Shown here: piece after piece, positions 42,889 to 51,350 of the stretch
How positions within the stretch are numbered: the first letter of the stretch is position 1
Layout: each line of letters begins with the position of its first letter
Assembly (NCBI RefSeq): GCF_020711235.1
Contig: NZ_JAJFAV010000005.1
Coordinates: 1 to 64,000 of the forward strand
Direction of reading: 5' to 3'
From: Hymenobacter sp. 15J16-1T3B
GTDB lineage: Bacteria > Bacteroidota > Bacteroidia > Cytophagales > Hymenobacteraceae
Length of the DNA: 64,000 bases
Notes under the pieces: generated by a model
What the model saw: the letters and a program-made list of their open reading frames with translations, nothing else
Told to the model about the DNA's origin: nothing
Database searches by the model: none
Program-made: the position numbers and the translations under genes

Positions 42889-43149
42889 GCGTTAGTGGGC
42901 CCGCGGTGTTCGTCGCGCAGCTGGACTGAGGGGGTGTACCACAGGTAGTACCTTGGCTGCCAAGGCCCGTCATGGTGCTGTTGCGGGGAAGACAGTCTGT
43001 TACCCCCTAGGCAATCGACTTTTGCTTGATTGCCCGGCGCTAAGCATCCCGTTTGAGTACTATTTGATAGCATATTTTTTCGCAGCGCGCAGAACTCCAA
43101 CTATATACTTTGCCGTTAATCTGCGCAGCTGGCAAATCCCGTATAAGCC
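42889..43149. other. Intergenic region between recA and the DUF3108 gene
   Basis: About 260 bases with no convincing gene. Two other -7-like strings (ACTATATACTTTGCC at 43101, CCTACTTTGCC at 43189) surround the better TATATTTG promoter. I see no other structure. Confidence 0.4.
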
Positions 43150-43180
43150 TTTCGCCGGGCGAAACGCCGCGGTATATTTG
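43150..43180 (+). promoter_or_regulatory. Promoter of the DUF3108 gene
   Basis: TTTC (43150-43153), 19-base spacer, TATATTTG (43173-43180). It lies 62 bases before the ATG. The -33 box is one mismatch from TTTG. Confidence 0.55.
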
Positions 43181-43241
43181 CTTGGCACCTACTTTGCCTA
43201 GCGTCAAAAAGCCCCCGATTGCATATCGTTTACTCGCTTAC

Positions 43242-44069
43242 ATGAACCGTCGCCCCTGGCTTCTGCTTTCCTTACCCGCTTTGCTGAGCGCCGGCCTGAT
43301 GGCCTTCGCGCCAAACGAAGCCCCGCGTACCATCCGCAACGATAGTTTTGGGCGCGGCGAGACGATGCAATACAAAGTGCATTACGGCCTTATCACTGCG
43401 GCCGAAGCCACTATCGAGCTGTCCGACGACATTCACAAGGTAAACGACCGGCCCTGCTACAAGGCTACCGTGACGGGCCGCACCACCGGCTCCTTCGATA
43501 TGTTTTTGAAGGTGCGCGACACCTGGCGCTCCTACATCGACACGACGAGCATCCTGCCGCAGCGCTTTTTTCGCAACATCGAGGAAAACAACTACCGCAA
43601 GCGCGAAACCGTGGACTTCGACCACTACAAGAACACGGTGGACGTGGAGTCGCACAAGAAAGACAAGACCAAGATCAAGCGCGAGTCGTTCAAAGTGCCC
43701 GACAACGTGCAGGACCTGGTCAGCGGCTTCTACTTTCTGCGCACGCTCGACTACTCCAACCGCAAAGTGGGCGAAATCATCAACGTGAAGGGCTTCTTCG
43801 ACGACGAGGTGTTCGACCTGACGGTGAAGTACATGGGCCGGCAGAACGTGGACACCAAAGCCGGCGTTATCCGCGCCATTCGCCTGACGCCCAAGATGCC
43901 GAAGAATAAGCTCTTCCGCGGTGAAGACGCCATTTCCGTCTACCTCTCCGACGACCGAAATAAGATTCCGGTGATGTTCGAGGCCGAAATGTTCGTCGGC
44001 TCGGTGAAGATTGATATGTACAAGTGCAGCGGCCTGAAGAACAAGCTGGCGCTGGTGGCCAAGAACTAA
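43242..44069 (+). CDS. DUF3108-domain exported protein
   Basis: 275 residues. A signal peptide (LLLSLPALLSAGLMAFA) precedes a DUF3108 domain: RGETMQYKVHYGLITAAEATIELSDD, GRTTGSFDMFLKVRDTWRSYIDTTSILPQRFFRNIEENNYRKRE, and a C-terminal VMFEAEMFVGSVKIDMYK. DUF3108 proteins are periplasmic or surface proteins of unknown function. The ATG at 43242 is preferred since upstream codons do not form a signal. A repeat element follows. Confidence 0.8.
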   Translation: MNRRPWLLLSLPALLSAGLMAFAPNEAPRTIRNDSFGRGETMQYKVHYGLITAAEATIELSDDIHKVNDRPCYKATVTGRTTGSFDMFLKVRDTWRSYIDTTSILPQRFFRNIEENNYRKRETVDFDHYKNTVDVESHKKDKTKIKRESFKVPDNVQDLVSGFYFLRTLDYSNRKVGEIINVKGFFDDEVFDLTVKYMGRQNVDTKAGVIRAIRLTPKMPKNKLFRGEDAISVYLSDDRNKIPVMFEAEMFVGSVKIDMYKCSGLKNKLALVAKN

Positions 44070-44091
44070 CGCCCGGCCGCTGGCCAGCAAA

Positions 44092-44319
44092 CGGTTCACC
44101 CCGCTGTCATTGCGAGGCGCAGCCGAAGCAACCCTTCCGCTAGTAGCACAGCGACCCAACCGGCAGAAACGAAAGCCCGTTCGAACGAAAACAGCCCCGC
44201 CCGGAACGTGCAAATGCATGTTTCGGGCGGGGCTGTTTTCGGTTAGTGGGTATTTCAGCGTTTCTGCTGCTAGCGGAAGGATTGCCGCGCTTCGCTCGCA
44301 ATGACAGCGGGGTGAACCG
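44092..44319. repeat. Intact MITE-like foldback element (family 1, copy C)
   Basis: A 228-bp element with a perfect 25-bp terminal inverted repeat: left 44092-44116 starts CGGTTCACCCCG, right 44295-44319 ends GGGGTGAACCG. Imperfect pairing continues inward for about 30 more bases (CCTTCCGCTAG). In the centre, 44188-44203 pairs with 44224-44239. I see no target-site duplication. No ORF. It belongs with copies at 4181-4370 and 38552-38733. Confidence 0.8.
44188..44239. terminator. Terminator-like hairpin inside repeat copy C
   Basis: A 16-bp stem AAAACAGCCCCGCCCG / CGGGCGGGGCTGTTTT around a 20-base loop with further pairing GAAC/GTTT. It ends in TTTT and is followed by CGGT, as in copy B. It sits after the DUF3108 gene. 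Confidence 0.75.
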
Positions 44320-44433
44320 CCGGGCCTTTTCGTAATGACCGCCAAAGCTACCGTCGAGGCTTGTGCTGGCGGCTACGGCGGCCGTTCTCCGTGGTTCACA
44401 ATATGGTAACACCACTTCTGAGGAGGAAGGCGG

Positions 44434-44441
44434 TATTTTTG
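44434..44441 (+). promoter_or_regulatory. -7 element of the two-component operon (TATTTTTG)
   Basis: TATTTTTG, 42 bases before the response-regulator GTG start. The -33 position holds a weak CTTCTG. Confidence 0.5.
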
Positions 44442-44482
44442 TGGCGCAACGCGTGTCTTTGCTCACCTAAGTCGCTTTCGCC

Positions 44483-45193
<711 letters not shown>

Positions 45194-45290
45194 TTGCGTT
45201 GTCGGGTGCGGGCCCTCCGTTGTCAGGCCGTTTGCCCGGGCTGGCTTCGGGCGCTTGCCTAACGACTACCAACTGCCAACTGACACCCAA
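45194..45290. repeat. Foldback spacer between response regulator and kinase (family 3)
   Basis: Contains CGTTGTCAGGCCG and ACTACCAACTGCCAACTGAC, similar to 36846-36950. It separates two genes that would normally overlap or touch, so it has probably been inserted. Confidence 0.4.
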
Positions 45291-45307
45291 GAATTGCGAC
45301 TTTTGCG

Positions 45308-46495
45308 GTGAAGACCAACCAAACCGTCGCCGGGCTGTGGCGCGCCGTGGTGGGCCGCGTCGTGCACGAACCGGCTCCCCGCAGCGCGTTTTCGGCCCAG
45401 GAGGCGCCCATCCCGTTCGTGTTTCGCCTCCATCTGTCGTCCCGGGCCATTGCCGTTATCATCGCCCTGCTGGTGGCGGGCGTGCTCACGCTGTTTGCCT
45501 CGACGGTGCCGCAGCTGCCGTTTCAGCAGGCCATGTTGGCGGGCGGCTTCACGGTGGCGGCGTGCTTCCTGCTGGTGTATTTGGCGTTTGAGGCGCTGAT
45601 GTTCCGCGAAGTCAACCAGATCTACTCGGGCCTGGAGCACGTCAAGCGCAAGGAGTTCAAAAAGCTCTCGAACAAGTTTCTCTTCCGGCCCGAGCCGCTC
45701 AAGCGCATGCGTGAGGAAATCCTCGACATGGCCGTGCGCCGCCAGAAGGAAATCGACGAGCTGCGGCGCCTGCAGCAGCTGCGCTCCGACTTCCTGGCCG
45801 ACGTCTCGCACGAGCTGAAAACGCCGATTTTCGCCGCCCAGGGCTTCGTCTACACCGTGCTCGACGCGGGCGAAGACGAAGAATTCATCCGCGAGAAGTT
45901 TTTGCTCAAAGCCGCCTCCGCCCTCGACGCCCTCGACGCGCTGGTGCAGGACCTGGTGACGATTTCGCAGCTGGAGAAGGGCGTGGTGCGCATGCGCAAG
46001 CAGGCCTTCGACCTGGCCCTGCTGGTGCGCGAAATCTTCGATCAGCTGGAGCAAAAGGCGGGCAAGCGGCAGATGACCCTGCACCTGGAGCCCGCCGACC
46101 TACCCGTGGACGGCGTGCCGGTGCTGGCCGACCGCAACCGCATCCGGCAGGTGCTCATCAACCTCATCGACAACGCCCTGAAGTACGGCCGCGAGCAAGG
46201 CCATGTGACTGTGCGGCTTGCCGAGGTGGGCAAATCTGTGCGCATCAGCGTGCACGACGATGGCGAGGGCATTGCCGAGGAGCACCAGCGCCGCATCTTC
46301 GAACGCTTTTACCGCATCGATAAAAGCCGTTCCCGCGACGCGGGCGGCTCGGGCCTGGGCCTGGCCATCAGCAAGCACATTGTGGAGGCGCACAAGTCGA
46401 CCATCCGAGTGCGCAGCGGCGCCGGGCAAGGCACCACGCTAGAATTCAAGCTGCCGCGGGCGCGGACGGCGGCGCGCCCCGAGCCCGGGCAATAA
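45308..46495 (+). CDS. PhoR-like sensor histidine kinase
   Basis: 395 residues, GTG start. Two membrane helices (about 47-65 AIAVIIALLVAGVLTLFAS and 77-100) have almost no periplasmic loop, so it may sense membrane or intracellular state. Then a coiled region, HisKA with FLADVSHELKTPIF (phospho-His), and HATPase_c with LINLIDNALKYGR (N box), DDGEGIAEEHQRRIFERFYRID (G1/F) and GGSGLGLAISKHIVEAH (G2). It forms a two-component pair with the upstream regulator. A terminator follows. Confidence 0.93.
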   Translation: MKTNQTVAGLWRAVVGRVVHEPAPRSAFSAQEAPIPFVFRLHLSSRAIAVIIALLVAGVLTLFASTVPQLPFQQAMLAGGFTVAACFLLVYLAFEALMFREVNQIYSGLEHVKRKEFKKLSNKFLFRPEPLKRMREEILDMAVRRQKEIDELRRLQQLRSDFLADVSHELKTPIFAAQGFVYTVLDAGEDEEFIREKFLLKAASALDALDALVQDLVTISQLEKGVVRMRKQAFDLALLVREIFDQLEQKAGKRQMTLHLEPADLPVDGVPVLADRNRIRQVLINLIDNALKYGREQGHVTVRLAEVGKSVRISVHDDGEGIAEEHQRRIFERFYRIDKSRSRDAGGSGLGLAISKHIVEAHKSTIRVRSGAGQGTTLEFKLPRARTAARPEPGQ

Positions 46496-46512
46496 GCCGC
46501 TGATGAGCAAAC

Positions 46513-46547
46513 AAAAACGGCCACCGGAGTTACCGGTGGCCGTTTTT
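46513..46547. terminator. Bidirectional terminator after the histidine kinase gene
   Basis: A perfect 15-bp stem AAAAACGGCCACCGG / CCGGTGGCCGTTTTT with loop AGTTA. It serves both the kinase and the convergent 60-residue gene at 46564. Confidence 0.95.
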
Positions 46548-46563
46548 ATTCGGAACGGGGTAC

Positions 46564-46746
46564 TTAACTGGACTTGCGGCCCGAGCCGCCCGGCTTTTTG
46601 CCGCCGCCGTCGTGCTTGTTGACGGTGGACCAGGCGCGGCGTTCGGCTTCTTCTTCCGAGACGCCCCGCTTTTCGTAGCCCTCTTCGATGTGTTCGGCTT
46701 GGCGTTTTTGCTTGTCCGTGTACTTGGACTTATCTCCTTGTGGCAT
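46564..46746 (-). CDS. Small basic protein of the type annotated as plasmid stabilization protein
   Basis: 60 residues: MPQGDKSKYTDKQKRQAEH, then EEGYEKRGVSEEEAERRAW, and a Gly/Lys-rich tail (NKHDGGGKKPGGSGRKSS). This pattern is widespread in proteobacteria and Bacteroidota and is often labelled plasmid stabilization protein, though I know of no experimental function. The ATG at 46746 gives the family N-terminus. Soluble and hydrophilic. It is a chromosomal single gene here. Confidence 0.8.
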   Translation of the reverse strand: MPQGDKSKYTDKQKRQAEHIEEGYEKRGVSEEEAERRAWSTVNKHDGGGKKPGGSGRKSS

Positions 46747-46847
46747 GACTGTGGGTGTTTTGGGATGAAAGGAGCGCGGCACTACCGGTGTTTACGCACC
46801 GGCGCGGCGGCGGTTTGGGCCGCCCGGCGTTTGCCGCCCCAAGGTGG

Positions 46848-46855
46848 TATCTTCG
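46848..46855 (+). promoter_or_regulatory. -7 element of the 83-residue gene (TATCTTCG)
   Basis: TATCTTCG, one base from TAnnTTTG. The same variant occurs before the gene at 55345, and TACCTTCG before the S9 peptidase at 61527. 20 bases before the ATG. Confidence 0.4.
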
Positions 46856-46874
46856 CCCCGCCTAAACCTGCCCC

Positions 46875-47126
46875 ATGCGCCACGTAGCCGACATTCCGCA
46901 CCCCGACATGAAACTCACGCTGCTGGCGTGGAACGGCAAGTACCTGCTTAAATGCGAGCAGGGGCCGTTGGAACAAACCTACAAAGTGGCCGAGCTGGAT
47001 TTGCTCGGCGGCGACGCCGACCTACCGCAGCTGCTCGACGAACCGTTTGTGGCCGCCGTGCTGCGCCGCTTCGCCGAGATGCGCGCCGATTTTGGCGCCG
47101 CGCTGGAGCGTCACGATTTGGTGTAG
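46875..47126 (+). CDS. Hypothetical 83-residue protein
   Basis: Compact soluble protein: MKLTLLAWNGKYLLKCEQGPLEQTYKVAEL, then LLDEPFVAAVLRRFAEMRADF. The first half looks beta-rich, the second helical. I recognise no family. A close start codon at residue 12 (MKLTLL) is an alternative beginning. It is followed after 33 bases by the coiled-coil secreted protein, and may be the first gene of that cluster. Confidence 0.65.
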   Translation: MRHVADIPHPDMKLTLLAWNGKYLLKCEQGPLEQTYKVAELDLLGGDADLPQLLDEPFVAAVLRRFAEMRADFGAALERHDLV

Positions 47127-47159
47127 CTTGGCTTTTCTCTCACCGCAACCCTCCCTGTG

Positions 47160-47894
47160 ATGATAACCCCATTGTGCCGCGGCCTGCTGGCCGCGCTGCT
47201 GAGCCTGGGCGCCCTGCCCGCCGCCGCGCAGGTGTACGACGTGCGCACCAGTACCGTAAACGTGGACAAGCGCGAGCGGCCCGCCCTCAAAGTGCAGGTG
47301 GAAGGCCCGGCCAAAGAAGCCCGCGAGTTCTGGCAACAGTTTTTGAAGGACAGCTACAACATCAAGCTGCGCGCGGGTGGCGTGCTGGGCCTCGGCGGCA
47401 ACAAAGACGTGCTGCTGGCCAAACAGACGCCGGTGTCGAGCGTGTCGGGCAAGCTGCTGGACCTGTACACCAACGTGGTGGCGCCCACCGACAGCACCGC
47501 CGAGCTGCAGGTTTTTGCGGCCTTTGACAACGGCACCACTTGGCTCGACCCGGACAAGACGCCCTCGGAGTTTGCGGCCCTGCGTACCATGGTGCAGAAT
47601 TTTGCCAAGGATTACCGTCCTTACCACTACAAAAAAGAGGTAGAGGCCGCCGAGAAGCAGCTGGCCGACGCGGAAAAGGAGAAGGTACGCCTCGACAAGG
47701 AAATCAAATCCCTGGCCGCCGACACGGTCAGCAACCTGGCCAAGATGCAGCAACTGCGCGAGCAGAACGTGCAGCACGCGGCCAAAATCAAAGACGACCA
47801 GCAGAAACTCACGCAGAACGCCGCCGAAACCGAGCGCCGCAAGGTGCTGGTGCAGCGCCGGCGTGACCGACTGTCCGCTCTCGACCGTAAGTAG
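47160..47894 (+). CDS. Secreted protein with C-terminal coiled coil, unknown family
   Basis: 244 residues. Signal peptide (LLAALLSLGALPAAAQ), a beta-rich central part (KVQVEGPAKEAREFWQQFLKDSYNIKL, VFAAFDNGTTWLDPDKTPSEF), then a long coiled coil (about 165-240; LADAEKEKVRLDKEIKSLA to RRRDRLSALDRK). ATG at 47160 is chosen over the adjacent GTG at 47157. Start is 33 bases after the 83-residue gene and it is followed after 31 bases by the SHOCT gene. Role unknown. Confidence 0.68.
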   Translation: MITPLCRGLLAALLSLGALPAAAQVYDVRTSTVNVDKRERPALKVQVEGPAKEAREFWQQFLKDSYNIKLRAGGVLGLGGNKDVLLAKQTPVSSVSGKLLDLYTNVVAPTDSTAELQVFAAFDNGTTWLDPDKTPSEFAALRTMVQNFAKDYRPYHYKKEVEAAEKQLADAEKEKVRLDKEIKSLAADTVSNLAKMQQLREQNVQHAAKIKDDQQKLTQNAAETERRKVLVQRRRDRLSALDRK

Positions 47895-47925
47895 CCTGAA
47901 CCGCCGGTCCTCCCCCTCGCTCCCC

Positions 47926-49101
47926 ATGGATAAGCCCACGCCGTCTCCCCTCGAAACCCTGCGTCAGCTCAAGGAAATGCTCGACGCGGGCGCCATCACG
48001 CCGGAAGAATTCAACAAGCTGAAGCAGCAACTGCTGTTCGGCGAAACCACCGTTGCGCCCGCCGGCGCGCCTGCCATCGACCCGGTGGTGGCCGCCGCGC
48101 CTGCGACGCCCATCGATGTGCCGCCTTACTCGCTGGACGCCCCTATTTCCGCCGCCGGCCCGCACGTGATTCCGCCGCCCGTGGAGGATCCGCTGCTGCC
48201 GCCGGTGGCCGCGCCGTTCAGCGCCCCGCCCCTGGAGCCGGTCACGCTCGACCCCAGCACGCACCGCCCCACCGAAGGCCCGCTGGGCCCGCCGCCCGCC
48301 GACTACAACGCCGACGAGCCTGTGGACGACGGCCCGCGCCAGTCGCCGCTGGCTATGGTGCTCATCATCGGCGGCGTAGTCGCACTGCTGGCGCTAATTG
48401 GCTACTTGCTGCTGGGCAACCGCAGCTCGGAGCGCCTGACCAGTAATTCCATCACCGCCGCCGATACCACCGCCGTGGCCGTGGAGGAAGGCCCGCAAGC
48501 TGCTCAGCTCGACCTGCCGCCTGTGCAGGCGCCCGAAACCGTGCGCGTGCAGCCCACCATTCCGGTGGCTTCGCAACCCCTGGATTCGGCCGTCGCGGGC
48601 AGCAACGTAGCGCCCATCACCGATGCCGCCGCGCTGGAAGCCGCTACCCGGGCCAAGGTGCAGCGGGCCCTCACGGCGTTTTACAACGACCTGCTGACAG
48701 CGCCCTTCAACGCCAGCCAGCACTTTGCTCCGCAGGTTGAGCGGTTTTTCTCGCTGCAGAATACCACGCCCGCCGGCATCGAAGACGAGCTGAACCGCAC
48801 GCACTTCCCCGAATTCACCGAAAGCCGGATCAGCTTCGACCCGAGCACGCTGCAAATCAGCGCGCCGGCCGAAGACGGCTCCATCACGGCCACCTTTCAG
48901 GAGCGTGGCCGCTCGCTGCGCAAGTCGCTGAACCAGTACCAGCAGACCCTGGCCCAGGTGCGCGCCCGTTTCGACCGCAACGGCAAGCTGACGTATTTCC
49001 GCCAGGAGCGCCTGCTCGAAAACACCTTCACCGACGCCAAACCCGCCGCTCCGGCGACGCCGGCCCCGGACGCCGGTGCCACGCCCCAGCAGCAAAACTA
49101 G
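47926..49101 (+). CDS. SHOCT-domain single-pass membrane protein
   Basis: 391 residues. The N-terminal SHOCT motif is LETLRQLKEMLDAGAITPEEFNKLKQQLL (about 8-36), a short helix pair usually used for oligomerisation or membrane association. A long Pro/Ala-rich linker leads to one membrane helix (about 138-163, LAMVLIIGGVVALLALIGYLLLG). The C-terminal half is outside, with a region (FYNDLLTAPFNASQHFAPQVERFFSL) and a final Ala/Pro-rich tail. The ATG at 47926 opens the SHOCT motif directly. Next to the DUF3089 gene with a four-base gap. Confidence 0.75.
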   Translation: MDKPTPSPLETLRQLKEMLDAGAITPEEFNKLKQQLLFGETTVAPAGAPAIDPVVAAAPATPIDVPPYSLDAPISAAGPHVIPPPVEDPLLPPVAAPFSAPPLEPVTLDPSTHRPTEGPLGPPPADYNADEPVDDGPRQSPLAMVLIIGGVVALLALIGYLLLGNRSSERLTSNSITAADTTAVAVEEGPQAAQLDLPPVQAPETVRVQPTIPVASQPLDSAVAGSNVAPITDAAALEAATRAKVQRALTAFYNDLLTAPFNASQHFAPQVERFFSLQNTTPAGIEDELNRTHFPEFTESRISFDPSTLQISAPAEDGSITATFQERGRSLRKSLNQYQQTLAQVRARFDRNGKLTYFRQERLLENTFTDAKPAAPATPAPDAGATPQQQN

Positions 49102-49105
49102 CGGC

Positions 49106-50170
49106 ATGGGCGCCCCCGAACGCTCGGGCTTGCGGACCTTGTTGCCGCTGATCTGGCTGCTGGTGTTGCTGGCCACCAGCAGCTGCATTCGGCTCATCAA
49201 GCCATTGCGCAGCTTCGAGCATTACACCGCCCCCCCGACGCCCGACTACAGCCGCCCCGAAAGCTGGGCCACGCTGCCTACCCGCGCCGACTCGGCCGAT
49301 GCCGTGCCGCTGCACTCGGGCCTGCGCAGCCGGCAAGCCTCGGCCCCGGCCGACGTGTTTTTTCTGCACCTGACCACCCGCATCCGCCCGCGAGGCTGGA
49401 ACACGGCCATCGGCAACCGCCACGTCAACCGCTACACCGACCGCTACAGCATCCGCACCCAGGCCAGCGTGTTCAACGCTGCCGGGCGCGTATACGCCCC
49501 GCGTTACCGGCAAGCCACGCTCTACTCCTTCTTCGACAGCACCGCCAACAGCCGGCAGGCGCTGGCTCTGGCTTATTCCGACGTCAAGGCCGCCTTTGAG
49601 TATTACCTCGCGCACTACAACCAAGGCCGGCCCATCATCCTGGCGGCGCATAGCCAGGGCACCTACCACGCCCGGCGGTTGCTGCGCGAGTTTTTCGACC
49701 GCGACCCGGCCCTGCGTCGCCGCCTGGTGGCGGCTTACCTCGTCGGGCTGAACATCGACACGCTCGGCTACCGCGTGCTCCGCCCCTGCCGCGACTCGCT
49801 GCAAACCGCTTGCTACGTCAGCTGGAATACCGGTTCCTGGGGCCACGATTATCCGCCCTACGACGGGGCTTTGGTAACCAACCCGCTCACCTGGCGCCTC
49901 GATACGGCCTACGCCCCCGTTGCCCTCAACCGCGGTAGCGTGCCCTTGTCCTTCAAGCGCCTCGACCGCCCCGGCGTGGCCGACGCGCAGGTGCATCAGG
50001 GCATCCTCTGGACGCATCCTTCGGGCCGCCGCGGCTACTTTCGGTTTCTGCTGCCGGGCAAGTGGGAACTGCGTCACTCCTATCACCTGAACGACTACGG
50101 CCTGTATTACCTCAGCGTCCGGCGCAACGCCGGTACCCGCCTGCGGATGTGGCAACAGCAACATCCCTAA
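49106..50170 (+). CDS. DUF3089-family alpha/beta-hydrolase, membrane-anchored
   Basis: 354 residues. A hydrophobic N-terminus with a Cys (LLATSSC) may be a lipoprotein signal or an anchor. The alpha/beta-hydrolase nucleophile lies in LAAHSQGT (Ser183); FFLHLTTRIRPRGWN, VYAPRYRQATLYSFF and a C-terminal HSYHLNDYGLYYLSVR are typical of DUF3089. Substrate is unknown; ester or lipid hydrolysis is inferred. ATG at 49106, four bases after the SHOCT stop. It ends the cluster that begins at 46875 or 47160. Confidence 0.78.
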   Translation: MGAPERSGLRTLLPLIWLLVLLATSSCIRLIKPLRSFEHYTAPPTPDYSRPESWATLPTRADSADAVPLHSGLRSRQASAPADVFFLHLTTRIRPRGWNTAIGNRHVNRYTDRYSIRTQASVFNAAGRVYAPRYRQATLYSFFDSTANSRQALALAYSDVKAAFEYYLAHYNQGRPIILAAHSQGTYHARRLLREFFDRDPALRRRLVAAYLVGLNIDTLGYRVLRPCRDSLQTACYVSWNTGSWGHDYPPYDGALVTNPLTWRLDTAYAPVALNRGSVPLSFKRLDRPGVADAQVHQGILWTHPSGRRGYFRFLLPGKWELRHSYHLNDYGLYYLSVRRNAGTRLRMWQQQHP

Positions 50171-50307
50171 TGGCACGAGGCGGCAATAGCGTTGCCATAA
50201 GGCCACCAACGACCATGCTTCAAGCGTAAGTGCGTCGCCTTGCCGCCCCAGCCAGGCCAAACAATAGTGCCGGTTCCTATCCTCCAACCGCTCAAGTCTA
50301 ACGCAAC

Positions 50308-50338
50308 AAAGCCCGCTAGCACAGTGCCAGCGGGCTTT
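50308..50338. terminator. Bidirectional terminator between the DUF3089 and Roadblock-like genes
   Basis: A 10-bp stem AAAGCCCGCT / AGCGGGCTTT with an 11-base loop. It closes the minus-strand Roadblock-like pair and probably the plus-strand cluster too. Confidence 0.85.
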
Positions 50339-50361
50339 TGCTATTACCTGATGGTGGCAGC

Positions 50362-50730
50362 TTAGTTCAGTACCGAAGCTTGGCCTTTCATTACCTGACG
50401 GGCCATGGCCAGGTTGGTATCGGCCGAGTTGACGGCCAGGTAGATGAACTTGCCGCCGTCGGCCGACAGCTTCAGCAGGTGCAGCTGGTCGGTCAGCGTC
50501 AGCAGGATATCCTGCAGCGTTTGGTTGAGTTTCAGGGCCTGGATGGCCTTCAGCTTTTGCTTGATAACCTCCGTGTTGTAGGCAGCGGCGGTTTCGGCAT
50601 CAAACGTTGCCAGGTTAGAATGGTGGGCCAGCGGCATACCGGTTTCGGTTTCCACAACGGCAACGGCAACCAGCGAAGGAATTTCTTTCAGGATGTTCTG
50701 AACGGCTTGCTGCGGGGTAATATTGGCCAT
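50362..50730 (-). CDS. Roadblock/LC7-like small protein B
   Basis: 122 residues, no signal and no membrane helix. The pattern VAVAVVETETGMPLAHH, TFDAETAAAYNTEVIKQKLKA and FIYLAVNSADTNLAMARQVM resembles the Roadblock/LC7 (MglB-like) fold by eye. It is a clear relative of the next gene at 50770 (SADTNLAM against LADTNMAL). Such proteins regulate small GTPases in other bacteria, but none is in the window. ATG start; 39 bases after its paralogue. Confidence 0.65.
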   Translation of the reverse strand: MANITPQQAVQNILKEIPSLVAVAVVETETGMPLAHHSNLATFDAETAAAYNTEVIKQKLKAIQALKLNQTLQDILLTLTDQLHLLKLSADGGKFIYLAVNSADTNLAMARQVMKGQASVLN

Positions 50731-50769
50731 AAAGGGCGGGGAAAAAGAGGTGGAAAGGAAGAGAGTTAA

Positions 50770-51192
50770 TTAGTTGGAGTGCCGACGCATTACGTCGCGC
50801 ACTAGGGCCATGTTGGTGTCAGCAAGCCGCACCGCTACGTAGCACAAGCGCTGCCCATCGGGCGTGGTGCGCAAGCAGTGCAGCTGTTCGTCGAGCACAA
50901 CAATTAGATCATTGAGCTGCTGGCCGGCCAACCACGGCGCGGTCAGGTTTTTCTGGGTTCGGCTAATCAGTTCGGCGTTGCGGCCGCTGATCTTGTAGGG
51001 GTCGAAGCTAGCTTCGGTAGTGTAGGCAGCCAGCGTTTTCTTCGATTGGATATCGACTACCGCCGCGGCCACCAATTCAGGTAATTCGCGCAGCAGATTG
51101 TTGATGACCGCATCGGCTTTGTAACGTTCGATGCCTAATGCGTCTCCCGTGATTTTCTTCACAACCGTTTTGTGCAGAAAAGGAAGTCTCAT
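50770..51192 (-). CDS. Roadblock/LC7-like small protein A
   Basis: 140 residues. An N-terminal extension (RLPFLHKTVVKKITGDALGIERY) precedes the same fold as its neighbour: VAAAVVDIQSKKTLAAYTTE, LNDLIVVLDEQLHCLRTTP, CYVAVRLADTNMALVRDVMRR. The two genes probably arose by duplication and share an operon. A small hairpin lies upstream at 51247-51280. Function is unknown; a role in polarity or cell-surface control through a GTPase is only a guess. Confidence 0.65.
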   Translation of the reverse strand: MRLPFLHKTVVKKITGDALGIERYKADAVINNLLRELPELVAAAVVDIQSKKTLAAYTTEASFDPYKISGRNAELISRTQKNLTAPWLAGQQLNDLIVVLDEQLHCLRTTPDGQRLCYVAVRLADTNMALVRDVMRRHSN

Positions 51193-51246
51193 GTAGCGGG
51201 TATTCGGTAGTCAGGGAAAGAAATCAATGGCCCGGTCTGGGTCCAA

Positions 51247-51280
51247 CAAAGGTCCCTCAGCCGTAGCAAAGGGACCTTTG
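51247..51280. terminator. Hairpin between the CarboxypepD_reg and Roadblock-like genes
   Basis: An 11-bp stem CAAAGGTCCCT / AGGGACCTTTG with a 12-base loop, after the stop of the 51351 gene. It probably terminates that transcript. Confidence 0.75.
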
Positions 51281-51350
51281 CAAGAAAGTCAAGACCGCAT
51301 GACGAACCGGCTTCTTGCGTTCGGGTTACGTCCTTGGCCTTGTCTTCAAG

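Noticed and set aside
44110-44304. Small plus-strand reading frame inside repeat copy C
   Set aside because: It lies wholly within the inverted-repeat element and its codons are set by the palindromes.
37931-44319. Repeated GTCAT sequences considered as a CRISPR array
   Set aside because: The copies are dispersed, imperfect and foldback in form; there are no regular spacers or cas genes.
45286-45308. Leaderless promoter for the histidine kinase (GACTTTTG just before its GTG)
   Set aside because: The first base of TAnnTTTG is missing, and the gene is probably read through from the regulator gene.
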